Assembly: GCA_030615745.1 (NCBI GenBank)
Contig: JAUWYR010000015.1
Location: 1 to 53,291 of the forward strand
Direction: 5' to 3'
DNA length: 53,291 nucleotides
DNA from: Candidatus Zixiibacteriota bacterium
Lineage (GTDB): Bacteria; Zixibacteria; MSB-5A5; SM23-73-2
Shown: positions 1 to 7,735 of the stretch, piece after piece
Position numbering within the stretch: position 1 is the stretch's first letter
Layout: each line of letters starts with the position of its first letter
The notes under the pieces: generated by a model
Databases searched by the model: none
What the model saw: only the letters and a program-made list of their open reading frames with translations
What the model was told of the DNA's origin: nothing
Program-made: the position numbers and the translations under genes

Positions 1-898
1 AAAGAAGCCATCTTTTCCACCTGAATCAAGTGACCTTGAATACGCTTTAACTCCTCTGTTTTCTCATCAACTCTTTTTTGTAAAGTCTCTGACCACTGGG
101 TGATCTCCTCCTGTGCTTTTTTCAACTCTTTAGTCATAGTATTAAAAGAATCAGCGAGCTTCCCCATCTCATCTTTTTTTTGCAGAGGAATTGTGTAGTC
201 TAAATTTCCATTGGCAATAGCTTTTGTCCCATCGATTAGCTTGCGGATTGGAGAACGAATTAAAGTCCAGATCAAGATCCCAACCACTAAAAAGACGCTC
301 GTGATTAAAATCATAGATGTCAATACCGTCTGACGGCGACTGCGGGCAATGTCAGCATCCACAGTTGCCAAAGACATCTGTACATCCAAAACCCCCAGGA
401 TGAACTTCTCATCCGGGTGCAGGTGACAGCCCGAGCCATAACAGGCGATTTCATTTTCTATGGGATTGATTAAGGCTAAAACCCTATGCCTATTTGAAGC
501 CTTTATAATCCGGTGGCGTTGTTCAGTGGCCAGAGCTTTAAGAGGTTCGGGGAAACGGTGGCATACTTGGCAAGCCTCTGAAGTTATGCTTACTTTGGTT
601 GATGCCTCTTCCGGACGAGTGGTGAAAATGACTTCACCTTTTTTGTCGTAAATTCGAATAACCTCAAACCCCGGCATCTGGCTGAAGTTTTTGAATATTT
701 GATGAATATCCTCCTTACGGTTTATCAACATACTATAGTGGGTGGATTCCTTGATCAGATCAGTAGTCCGGAGGGCGGCTAATTGAACCTGCTCCAGAAG
801 GTCATTGGCCTCGCTTTTAACGTTTATGTAAGTAAAAGTAGCCAGACCTGTAAACATCACCAAAATAGGGCAATGAAAGACTTTAATCCTAAAGGCAT
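1..898 (-). CDS. Haem-binding HAMP sensor histidine kinase, 5' part (cut by window edge)
   Basis: Translation of the minus strand from about 898 to the left edge gives an N-terminal membrane helix, a periplasmic domain with one CQVCH motif and one CYGSGCH (CX4CH) motif, a second helix (about 300-340 on the DNA), a HAMP domain (RSPIRKLIDGTKAIANGNLD) and a coiled coil ending IQVEKMAS. That ending normally leads into the histidine-kinase H box, which lies outside the window. Haem-carrying periplasmic sensors of this type report redox or gas ligands. The best start is ATG at 898, with AGGAG six bases upstream, but that frame stops after 13 codons. Adding one base to the T4 run (862-865 on the plus strand) joins it to the long open frame. 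Without a correction, translation would start at ATG 857 with a shortened helix. It lies downstream of the multihaem redox operon, which it may regulate (inference). Confidence 0.8.
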
Positions 899-955
899 TC
901 TTTGCTCCTATCGTATGTTAACCGCGAACTGAATGAACTTTTTTGTGCATCACTC

Positions 956-1171
956 TCACCTTTTCTCCTTCTTAATCCTTTCCCACTCCCGGTAATGTTC
1001 TTTTATCATCTCCTCCTCGGAGATCTTGCCGGTAAGCCAGCTCCAATTCATGGGAAATTTATCTGGGTTAAGATGGGCATTGTAGAAATGCCAGACTATA
1101 ATTGATAAGTTAGCTGACACCGCCTCGTAAAAATGAATAGACTTGAAAACATTCAGGAGCCATTTAGGCAT
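956..1171 (-). pseudogene. C-terminal fragment of a membrane cytochrome b
   Basis: 71 codons from ATG 1171, beginning MPKWLLNVFKSIHFYEAV. One hydrophobic helix carries two histidines 15 residues apart (IHFYEAV...VWHFY), followed by NPDKFPMNWSWLTGK and a charged tail. This matches the C-terminal part of di-haem membrane cytochrome b subunits of quinone-linked complexes. The preceding codons still read FENLFLKF, which is family sequence, but a TGA lies just upstream and TGFP-like residues appear in another frame, so the 5' part looks decayed. A second fragment with the same start and ending is found at 41235-41459. Either both are remnants of one family, or a short stand-alone form exists. It sits between the NrfD gene and the sensor kinase. 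A TTG at 1180 would add three residues. Confidence 0.6.
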
Positions 1172-1313
1172 AAATTTCAAAAAGAGATTCTCGAATCATG
1201 TGGGAAGCCAGTAAAAATACGTCCCTAGCTGTAAATAGAGTCTCTTACATCTAATGGAAACGGGACTTTTAACATAAAGGTCGGAAGCTTAATTTTCTTT
1301 TTCTAAGTCACTT

Positions 1314-2540
1314 TTAATGCATCCCCTTATACTCGGGGTGTTCACGATGAACAGGCATTCGGTTCACAATCCAGCGGTAGATCAGAAGTTCAATGGTGAT
1401 GATGGTGATGACGATAACAAACTCCTTCCAGTGAAAAAGCTCGCGATGGGGCAGTTTCCAGTTCAATCCGATAAGTGAGACATTGAAGCGGTTTAAGGCA
1501 ACGCCGATGATGGTAAAAAATGCGGTGAACCGGACAAGTCCCACACTTCTATTTCGGACTCCAAATGCGAAAAGAAAGCAAGGGAGAAGGACAAAAATGA
1601 TCATCTCCACTAAAAACAAGTAGCCATAAGAGGTGTTCAGAAGATTCCAGTGGTGTCCGTGAGCTATTCCTATGATCTTCAATCCAAAGTAGGTAAATAG
1701 AACAAAGGAGGCGGCTTTGCCCAGGCCTAAGGTGAGTTCAGGAAGTTTTGCCTGGTAGTGTGCACTCACTCTGTGCTTGAGATAACGAGAGGTGAGTGTG
1801 CTTTCAGCAATCACCATTGAGAGTCCGGCAAAGATGCTCGAGACAAAGAAAAATACCGGGATGAACTGTGAATACCAGAGTGGATGTAGCTTTCCTGGGG
1901 AGAGGAGAAAGAGTGCTCCAAGGGCTGACTGATGAAGTGTGGAGAGGGTCACCACGAAGATGGTGGCACCAACAGTTACTTTCAATGCCCATCTACGAAA
2001 CCTGTCAGAGCCAAGCCACTCAAAGATGGCAGGACAAGACTCAACGAAGTAGAGAACCACATGCAAGGTCACTGACCAAGCCACAAAGAAAAGGACAGAG
2101 CCTACTCCGTATGAGACGAACATAGGATAAGGAAGTCGCCAGGGACGTCCCAGGTCGACGAGGAGAAAAAGAGCAGCGAACAGATAGCCGAGAAAACCTA
2201 AGATAATAGCAGGTCGCAGAAGTGGCCGGTATTCTTTGAGCCCAAAGAGATATACAGTCGAGCCAAGAACATATCCAGCAGCTGCCAGAGGGATTCCGGT
2301 AAATAGTCCCCAGCTCAGAAAAAGTCCCCAGGGTTGGTTATCCGAGGCATGTGTTACTGCGCCGAGACCCTGGGTGTAACGTATCACGATAAAATAAAGA
2401 CCCACCAGGATTATAAGTCCAGCCACGATGTTAAAGGGGGTAAAGAGTCTTCTTATATATTCCTTGAAGGTCATTCCCATGAACACTTTCTCCCTTAACC
2501 AGGATGGAGCAATATAGGTCTCCTTCACTTGTTCTGTCAT
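1314..2540 (-). CDS. NrfD/HybB-family membrane quinone oxidoreductase subunit
   Basis: 408 residues with about ten hydrophobic helices and the NrfD/HybB pattern: an N-terminal helix around FNIVAGLIILVGLYF, the region NQPWGLFLSWGLFTGIPLAAAGYV, and a conserved LHQSALGALF segment. Family members carry electrons between menaquinone and a periplasmic iron-sulphur subunit in the cytoplasmic membrane. The ATG overlaps the stop of the upstream ferredoxin gene (ATGA, 2537-2540), so the two are translationally coupled. With the 13-haem cytochrome and the small membrane protein it forms an Hmc-like complex. No catalytic subunit (molybdopterin or hydrogenase) is present nearby, so the role is electron transfer and not a terminal reductase by itself (inference). 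Confidence 0.88.
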   Translation of the reverse strand: MTEQVKETYIAPSWLREKVFMGMTFKEYIRRLFTPFNIVAGLIILVGLYFIVIRYTQGLGAVTHASDNQPWGLFLSWGLFTGIPLAAAGYVLGSTVYLFGLKEYRPLLRPAIILGFLGYLFAALFLLVDLGRPWRLPYPMFVSYGVGSVLFFVAWSVTLHVVLYFVESCPAIFEWLGSDRFRRWALKVTVGATIFVVTLSTLHQSALGALFLLSPGKLHPLWYSQFIPVFFFVSSIFAGLSMVIAESTLTSRYLKHRVSAHYQAKLPELTLGLGKAASFVLFTYFGLKIIGIAHGHHWNLLNTSYGYLFLVEMIIFVLLPCFLFAFGVRNRSVGLVRFTAFFTIIGVALNRFNVSLIGLNWKLPHRELFHWKEFVIVITIITIELLIYRWIVNRMPVHREHPEYKGMH

Positions 2541-3466
2541 GGTTGAGTCTCCTTTTTCTCTGAGGTTGTGGCCTCATCTTTTGTCATCTGCTCCCGATGT
2601 TTGGTGAACATATAAAACCCACCTAAGAGTGCAGGCAAAATCACAACCCCGGCAGGGACCATAGTAAGGAACCCTTTGGTCAATTCCGGATAGGGCTTGG
2701 TGCCCACATCCGTCGGGAACCCGAGTTGTTCAAAGGGAACTCCGGAAATATATAGCCAGCAGGTTCCTCCAACTTCATGCTTACCGTAGATGTGGTCAAT
2801 GTATTCTCCGGGCTTGCTTCTGATCTTCTCTCTGGCCACTTTAATTAGCTCACTCCTCTTGCCGAATGTCAATGCTTGAGTAGGACAGATCTTGACACAT
2901 GCAGGAATCTCACCTTCTTTGGTAATCCTCTCGTAACATAAGGTACATTTTCTAACCTCAGGTGTGAGCGCATTATGATATTCATAAGCCGGGACATAGA
3001 AAGGACAAGCGGTCATGCAGTAGCGGCATCCTATACACACATCCTTGTTGTAGGTCACCGCTCCCTCCGGCGTCTTCTTAAGGGCTTTTACTAAACAGGC
3101 GGAGGCACAAGCTGGCTCATCACAATGATTGCACTGGAACTTAACATAGATCGGTTTTTCTTTATCTTTTGGATTGGGATAACGGTTGACTACGGTATAG
3201 CTTTCCGCATCGGTTCTCCTCTTTTTCTCAAAGACCGATTTGTCGTCATAAGTTTCTATGGGCTTATTGGGTAATTTATTCTGATCCTTGCACGCCCATT
3301 CACACTTTCGGCATCCGGTGCACAGGGGTATGTCGTGGAGCACACCGAAGCGATCCGGGTAACCAGGAAAATGTTCTTGAGCAATTGCCTTACTATGGCG
3401 TCCTATAAGGCTGGTGGATCCAATTGCTCCGATGGCCTTAAGGAAAGCTCTTCGGTTGATTGACAC
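2537..3466 (-). CDS. HybA-like periplasmic 4Fe-4S ferredoxin with Tat signal
   Basis: 309 residues. The N-terminus has a twin-arginine signal (NRRAFLKAIGA, residues 4-14) followed by a hydrophobic stretch, so it is exported folded. Four cysteine clusters can bind four [4Fe-4S] centres: C49/52/55/59, C112/115/120/124, C144/147/150/154 and C174/177/190/194. A C-terminal helix (MVPAGVVILPALLGGFYMF) anchors it next to NrfD, as in HybA and HmcB. The start is GTG 3466, preceded by AGGAGG about eight bases upstream. It lies 123 bases after the multihaem cytochrome gene and overlaps the NrfD gene by four bases. Its role is to pass electrons between the membrane subunit and the cytochrome; direction cannot be told from sequence. 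Confidence 0.9.
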   Translation of the reverse strand: MSINRRAFLKAIGAIGSTSLIGRHSKAIAQEHFPGYPDRFGVLHDIPLCTGCRKCEWACKDQNKLPNKPIETYDDKSVFEKKRRTDAESYTVVNRYPNPKDKEKPIYVKFQCNHCDEPACASACLVKALKKTPEGAVTYNKDVCIGCRYCMTACPFYVPAYEYHNALTPEVRKCTLCYERITKEGEIPACVKICPTQALTFGKRSELIKVAREKIRSKPGEYIDHIYGKHEVGGTCWLYISGVPFEQLGFPTDVGTKPYPELTKGFLTMVPAGVVILPALLGGFYMFTKHREQMTKDEATTSEKKETQP

Positions 3467-3589
3467 TGTTATATCCTCCTCTTCTTATAGATTCACCTAA
3501 GGCTATTAATTAATAGAAATTCACCCAAAATAATTAACAAAGCCACTGGTATCTTCCTCGAACACTAACTGTAATAGTAACTATCCTAT

Positions 3590-4738
3590 CTACCATTTCT
3601 CCTCAGTAAAGGTTCCCGGGCTACTTTTAGGATATACTCGGCCGTCATCGTGACAATTAGCACAGGATGGTTTCTGGTCAAACCTACGGTCCAAGTGACA
3701 GTCGATGCAATCCATCCCCTGGTGGATCTCGTCCAGAGCTAACCCGGTTACAGAGTGATTGAAAGTTTCGGTGTTCCAACTGCTATGACAAGCGATACAG
3801 TCTCGATCAAGTTTGGTTATTTTACGCCCCATGAGGTGACAGGAGCGACACTTTAGCTCCTGATGAAATCGATTCAAGGGCCACCCGGTTCGAGCATGAG
3901 TGAAGCCCTCCGTCTCACTTTGGGTGTGACAAATGGAGCATGTTTTCATGGTGTGACATGAGATACAAGGCTTGTGGTGTTCCTCTGGAGTTTTGGCTGC
4001 CCTTTCGGGTTTTTCTCCTATCTCATGGCAGCGGCTGCAACTCTGTTCTCGATGGCAGTCAACACACCTCAGATCAAACAATTCCACATGATCTTTGTGG
4101 TGGAAGGTCACCACTGGGCCTTTCTTGTAGTTGACCTGGTACACTCTTTTGTCCGGCACAGCGATGTGTGGGTGATATATGCCTACAATATCGGTGGTGT
4201 CGACCTGCCGAATAGCTAACTCACCCGGTGTTTTTTTAGCGTGACATACAGCACAAGCCGTGCTATGACTCCATTCCCTGTGACAGTTCAAGCATTGCCG
4301 ATGGTAAGCTCCTTTCAGCCCTGGCTGACGAAGGTCCACGGGGTTGAGGGGACCGCCGTGGCACTCCCTGCAGGGGGGTATGTGCCCGGCAGGGGCATAG
4401 TGATGACAGACTGCGCACCCTTCACCCATCTGCGTCATCTGAGCATGCAACTTATGAGCAAATATCACCGGCTCAAACAGGTCTTCGAGTTGATTTAAGA
4501 TGACCACTTCAGGTCCCTCCTCAGGAGAATGGGCAATCACCTTCTTGGAGAGACGCGGACAGGATCGGAGACAAGGATCTTTCTTACTGGGAGTGAAGCA
4601 AATATGGCAGTCACTGCAAGTTGCATCTTGAAAGAGCTCATGTGCAGGTTCTTTTCTCTCTCTGATTTCCCCGAGAACCACAACCGCAAGGAAACTTAAA
4701 GATAAAAGGATGGTGAAAGTTCTAATTATTTTCAACAT
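3590..4738 (-). CDS. Periplasmic 13-haem cytochrome c
   Basis: 382 residues with an N-terminal hydrophobic signal or anchor (residues 5-23) and thirteen CXXCH motifs, whose first cysteines are C41, 108, 123, 149, 162, 225, 234, 258, 267, 297, 314, 344 and 359. The first motif is part of an unusual cysteine-rich segment, CSDCHICFTPSKKDPCLRSC, with extra cysteines that do not fit a haem motif and might bind a metal or form disulphides. Many free histidines can be second axial ligands, as in class III and HmcA-like cytochromes. The ATG follows directly after the stop of the small membrane ORF (4739). It is probably the periplasmic electron reservoir of the Hmc-like complex. The ccm operon at the other end of the window would attach its haems. 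Confidence 0.9.
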   Translation of the reverse strand: MLKIIRTFTILLSLSFLAVVVLGEIRERKEPAHELFQDATCSDCHICFTPSKKDPCLRSCPRLSKKVIAHSPEEGPEVVILNQLEDLFEPVIFAHKLHAQMTQMGEGCAVCHHYAPAGHIPPCRECHGGPLNPVDLRQPGLKGAYHRQCLNCHREWSHSTACAVCHAKKTPGELAIRQVDTTDIVGIYHPHIAVPDKRVYQVNYKKGPVVTFHHKDHVELFDLRCVDCHREQSCSRCHEIGEKPERAAKTPEEHHKPCISCHTMKTCSICHTQSETEGFTHARTGWPLNRFHQELKCRSCHLMGRKITKLDRDCIACHSSWNTETFNHSVTGLALDEIHQGMDCIDCHLDRRFDQKPSCANCHDDGRVYPKSSPGTFTEEKW

Positions 4739-4867
4739 TTACCTGCCTCCCATTTTTTGCCCTTTATTTAAGAATCTCCAAAAAGCCATGAATCCAAAGA
4801 GAAATAAGATAGCTATTATGTACTCTATTCCTTTGGTTAAATTTAAAAACTCCTGAAGGGTGTGCAT
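4739..4867 (-). CDS. 42-residue membrane protein of the redox operon (HmcD-like)
   Basis: A short frame from ATG 4867 to TAA 4739 with a strong site AAGGAG six bases upstream. The protein begins MHTLQEFLNLTKGIEYIIA and has one transmembrane helix (about IEYIIAILFLFGFMAFW) followed by RFLNKGQKMGGR. Its stop abuts the ATG of the 13-haem cytochrome. Hmc-type operons also carry a tiny single-helix membrane protein (HmcD), and size, topology and position match. The sequence link is an inference. It is probably a structural subunit that helps hold the cytochrome and NrfD together. Confidence 0.72.
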   Translation of the reverse strand: MHTLQEFLNLTKGIEYIIAILFLFGFMAFWRFLNKGQKMGGR

Positions 4868-4934
4868 TTTATACTCCTTTTTCTATTATTTAACTCTAAT
4901 CCTCAAAAATTCTACGAAATTTAAGCTCTTTTTT

Positions 4935-4950
4935 TGTGAATAATTTCACA
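4935..4950. promoter_or_regulatory. CRP/FNR-type operator palindrome
   Basis: TGTGA-AATAATT... reads as the exact half-sites TGTGA (4935-4939) and TCACA (4946-4950) separated by six bases, the CRP/FNR-family consensus arrangement. It lies between the proposed minus-strand promoter (4964-4990) and the first gene of the multihaem operon (ATG 4867), about +8 to +23. From this position a bound regulator would repress; if another start site is used it could activate. A redox- or nitric-oxide-responsive Crp/Fnr regulator is plausible for a cytochrome operon. No such regulator is encoded in the window. Confidence 0.5.
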
Positions 4951-4963
4951 TAGTCTTACTGAA

Positions 4964-4990
4964 ATAATAGTTTTTTATCCTTTGTGTCAA
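4964..4990 (-). promoter_or_regulatory. Possible promoter of the multihaem cytochrome operon
   Basis: Reading the minus strand, TTGACA (4985-4990) is followed after 15 bases by TATTAT (4964-4969). The spacer is shorter than the usual 16-18. Nothing better is seen in the 360-base gap between 4868 and 5230. The rest of that gap holds the operator palindrome and a weak hairpin near 5158-5180, with no gene. Confidence 0.35.
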
Positions 4991-5230
4991 GAACTTTTTA
5001 CTTGGTTTTGAAAAAATAATTTTAGGTGGAAAATTACGGTGTCCGCCTATAAAGGGGTTAAATCAGAATTTTCGCCTCTCAAAGACTCAAAATATGACTG
5101 AAGTGATAGATCCTGCTTCAGCCGCGTCCTTACATTCCAGAAACTTATTTTGGCTTTTCAGAGTATCCTTTATGCTCTGAGAGATGATTTTAAAGAGTCT
5201 TCTGTTAAAAAAGACGCTTAGGATTTACAC

Positions 5231-5908
5231 TTATTTACTTTCGCCCGATATAAAAAACTTTCGGGCTACCTTCTCCCACTGCTCAGGAGTCAATTCATCT
5301 CCTAAATCAGGCTTGATTTCCCCTCCTTCTTGTAAAACTGGAAACTCAGCGAGGGATAAGGTAGCTACCAGCTGCTCTTTAACAGCCTGATTCCATCGAT
5401 TTAGCATGTTTCCGTGGAGCAGATTTTGCAACTCTGTTTTCAGTATGAGCGGCTTGACTTTTAACATCCAATTCTTCCTGTTATCCTTTTCACCTAAGAT
5501 TTTAGGATTCTTCACCAGATCTTGATTTACCTCCACCACTCTCCCGCTGATGGGGGAGGTTTGAACAAGTTGCCGCTTTCCTCTTTCAAACTTCCAGACT
5601 TTTCCACCTTGTTCAATCATAGTTCCTTGTTCCAGAAGAGTCAATTGCTCAACCGAACCGAAGACTGACCTGGTAAATTCATCAGCCCCAACAGCAACCA
5701 AATTGGGTTCAAGAATGTCCACCCAGGCGTGCCCTGGATGGACAAAAATTCCTTTCCAAACGGGAGAGGGCCTAATTTTGGAGACTTTCCCTTTTCGCCA
5801 GATACTAATGGAGGTTTCCTCTTCTGTAACCGGAACAGCTTTCCTTTTTCGCCAGAGGGCAATTCCAATTACTATCGCCAAGAAAATCAACCCAATTAAC
5901 ACCGACAT
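5231..5908 (-). CDS. Membrane-anchored GcvH-like (lipoyl-domain) protein
   Basis: About 225 residues from ATG 5908. AGGAGGTG (5915-5922) is spaced correctly for this ATG, so the GTG at 5917, which lies inside that site, is not the start. An N-terminal helix (SVLIGLIFLAIVIGIALW) is followed by basic residues and then a glycine-cleavage H-protein-like fold: HAWVDILEPNLVAVGADEF...GSVEQLTLLEQG...TSPISGRVVEVN. Aligned on SPISG, a lysine (K114 counted from the GTG) falls eight residues before the proline, as at the lipoylated lysine of GcvH. No other glycine-cleavage gene is nearby. Such GcvH-like proteins occur beside redox complexes. A role as a thiol/lipoyl redox carrier is inference. A lipoate/octanoate transferase gene lies at 20251. 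Confidence 0.72.
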   Translation of the reverse strand: MSVLIGLIFLAIVIGIALWRKRKAVPVTEEETSISIWRKGKVSKIRPSPVWKGIFVHPGHAWVDILEPNLVAVGADEFTRSVFGSVEQLTLLEQGTMIEQGGKVWKFERGKRQLVQTSPISGRVVEVNQDLVKNPKILGEKDNRKNWMLKVKPLILKTELQNLLHGNMLNRWNQAVKEQLVATLSLAEFPVLQEGGEIKPDLGDELTPEQWEKVARKFFISGESK

Positions 5909-6012
5909 CTTTCTCACCTCCTCTTACTTATTTAAGAGCACTTTGATAAAGGTTTCAATGTAAATGCACGTCAAGTGGTAACCTTTATGCACGGAGGCTC
6001 TTCCTCCATAAC

Positions 6013-6090
6013 TTACATTGATTTTCTTAAACGCAAATTACCAATTGTTATTACTATTGCCAAAAAAATCAAGCCAAATAACACAGACAT
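6013..6090 (-). pseudogene. Duplicated 5' stub of the GcvH-like gene
   Basis: A 25-codon frame from ATG 6090 begins MSVLFGLIFLAIVI and then diverges and stops. Its DNA, including the leader bases GTAAGAAAG, closely matches the start of the intact gene at 5908 (MSVLIGLIFLAIVI). It is therefore a local duplication of the promoter-proximal end that kept only the signal-anchor segment. It may be translated as a small hydrophobic peptide, but there is no good ribosome site (no AGGAGG as in the parent). Confidence 0.6.
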
Positions 6091-6640
6091 CTTTCTTACC
6101 TCTGTCCTTGTAATTTAAAATCATATTTTTTCATAAAGGTTTTAATACAAAGAGGATACCAAAAATCATTTCAAAAAAATTCGTAGAGACTAACTCCAAG
6201 AATTCGTTACTCTTACTGAAAAAAATTTGATAAGAGAAATTCAATGTCATCTAAAAATGCTTCACTAAGTCGTTGACAATTTCTACATTTTTTTCTCGAA
6301 ATCAAGATGAAATTTGTGTAAATTATTAACAATCAATACGAAATAGAGTGTAAAAAAAATCTACAGTTTAGGTTGATATTTTCAACACTTTGTTAAATTT
6401 TTCACAATCTTTTCAATAAAAATTATTATAAATTGTAATTTTTTTAAATTTTTTTCAAAAAAAGCTTAAATTTATTCAAAAAAATTGAAAATTACTAATT
6501 AAGCAGTTTTAAAGTGTAATGAAGAGTTAAAAAGTCTCTTCAAGCGATTGGTTAATTTCAAATATTGATCAAGGTGTTTGGGATAGCTATAGATAGTTAA
6601 GTCTATATCTTTTTTGTCATATAGGCAAAATTAACTTGAC
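6091..6640. other. AT-rich intergenic stretch without genes
   Basis: About 550 bases, very AT-rich with many A and T runs and several short inverted repeats, and no frame that looks coding. It separates the divergent GcvH-like stub (minus) and the GyrI-like lipoprotein (plus), so it probably holds both promoters. A TTGACA at 6272-6277 and another at 6636-6641 have no convincing -10 partner at normal distance. Confidence 0.4.
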
Positions 6641-6651
6641 AAAATCTTTTA

Positions 6652-6680
6652 TTGCCTTATTTTACCTTCCAAATTATAAT
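6652..6680 (+). promoter_or_regulatory. Promoter of the GyrI-like lipoprotein gene
   Basis: TTGCCT (6652-6657) and a perfect TATAAT (6675-6680) are 17 bases apart. The transcript would begin about 6687 and the gene starts at 6710 behind AAGGAGGAG. The TATAAT is the strongest evidence; the -35 is weak. Confidence 0.5.
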
Positions 6681-6709
6681 CTAAACCTCAAAAAGGAGGA
6701 GAGGAACAG

Positions 6710-7249
6710 ATGCTAAAATTTTTTAAAATCTTTTTTCTGGTCTCTTTGTTAATCTTTCTCGGCTGTGCAAAAAAGGAAGAGGAGGTTAAAAAGGTTGAGG
6801 TGTTCAGTATAAAGACCACTGAGAAATTAAAGGTTGTTTATGTTGAAAATGTTGGTCCCTACTGGGAAGTGGGTCCGGTTTTCGGCAAGGTCGCAGGATA
6901 TGCAATGGATAAAAAAATCCAGGGGAGAATGTTGGGAATCTTTTATGATGACCCCTCAGTAGTTCCTGCAGAAAGTTTGAGATGTGAAATCGGGATAGAA
7001 GTTCCAGAGGAGTTTGTGCCCGATTCCGGTTACATAATAAAGGAGATAGAGCCTCATCTGGTAGTATATGCTATACTTAAGGGACCTTATGAGGAAATTG
7101 CCAAAAGGTATCCAGAGATTGTAAGTTGGGCTGAAAAAAAGGGGTATCAAGTAGTTGGTCCTGTTACCGAAATATATCTTAAAGTAGGTCCGGAGATTCC
7201 TGATACCGAGTTTGTGACCGAGGTGCAATTTCCAATTGGGGAAAAATAG
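6710..7249 (+). CDS. Lipoprotein with GyrI-like/AraC effector-binding domain
   Basis: 179 residues. The signal peptide ends in the lipobox LIFLGC, with the lipidated cysteine at residue 19, followed by a charged linker (KKEEEVKKVE). The rest resembles the GyrI-like small-molecule-binding fold: YVENVGPYWEVGPVFGKV, then GIFYDDPSVVPAESLRCEIGI, then a GPYEEIAKRYPEIVSWAEKKG segment near the end. These domains bind hydrophobic or cationic ligands; here it is placed in the envelope by the lipid anchor. AAGGAGGAG stands about nine bases before the ATG. It appears to be a single-gene unit between a strong -10 box and the tRNA gene. The ligand is unknown. Confidence 0.75.
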   Translation: MLKFFKIFFLVSLLIFLGCAKKEEEVKKVEVFSIKTTEKLKVVYVENVGPYWEVGPVFGKVAGYAMDKKIQGRMLGIFYDDPSVVPAESLRCEIGIEVPEEFVPDSGYIIKEIEPHLVVYAILKGPYEEIAKRYPEIVSWAEKKGYQVVGPVTEIYLKVGPEIPDTEFVTEVQFPIGEK

Positions 7250-7340
7250 AAAGTAAACTCAGAATACACAGCAGAAATTAGAAATCGACGTATATCATTT
7301 AACTTGAACCATTAACGTTCACTATAAACTAAATCGGTGT

Positions 7341-7416
7341 GGCGCTATCGTCTAGTGGCCTAGGACAGGTGGTTCTCAGCCATCAGACCGGGGTTCGACT
7401 CCCCGTAGCGCTACCA
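7341..7416 (+). tRNA. tRNA-Glu (anticodon CTC)
   Basis: A 76-base cloverleaf. The acceptor GGCGCTA pairs with TAGCGCT (first pair G-U), the anticodon stem is GGTGG/CCATC, and the loop TTCTCAG gives anticodon CTC (reads GAG). The T arm is CCGGG-GTTCGACT-CCCGT-like, and the 3' CCA is encoded in the DNA (7414-7416). A terminator-like hairpin follows at once. Confidence 0.93.
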
Positions 7417-7426
7417 ATGCTTTTAT

Positions 7427-7460
7427 GTGCCTTTCAAGTCTTTTTTGACAGGCACTTTTT
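7427..7460 (+). terminator. Rho-independent terminator after tRNA-Glu
   Basis: GTGCCTTTCAA (7427-7437) pairs with TTGACAGGCAC (7445-7455) with one mismatch and is followed by TTTTT (7456-7460). The region from 7461 to 7735 shows no further gene. Confidence 0.75.
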
Positions 7461-7735
7461 CTATGTATTTTTCCTTTTATAATTTGAATTGTCTCTCTTT
7501 CATGTCCATAAAGCTGGAGTAAAAGTTGAGATTAAATATCAGTTAAGAAATCCAGTTAATGTTATTTCGAATCAACAAGAAAAGAGACAAAATATATCTA
7601 CCCATTTGAGCGGATTATAAATATCTCAAATTTGAAACTCCTTTTGTTTTAGAATTAGCTAAGTAAAAGACGTATAGATATAAATTTATTTTAACTTTTT
7701 CATAAAAGATTTTAAACTTAAAAAAGGAAAAAAAG

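Noticed and set aside
1172-1313. Selenocysteine reading of the TGA upstream of the first cytochrome b fragment
   Set aside because: No SECIS-like stem follows, the frame does not extend into a full gene, and other frames hold family-like residues. Decay explains it better.
6636-6641. TTGACA as -35 box for the GyrI-like lipoprotein
   Set aside because: It is 33 bases from the TATAAT at 6675. TTGCCT at 6652 has the right spacing.
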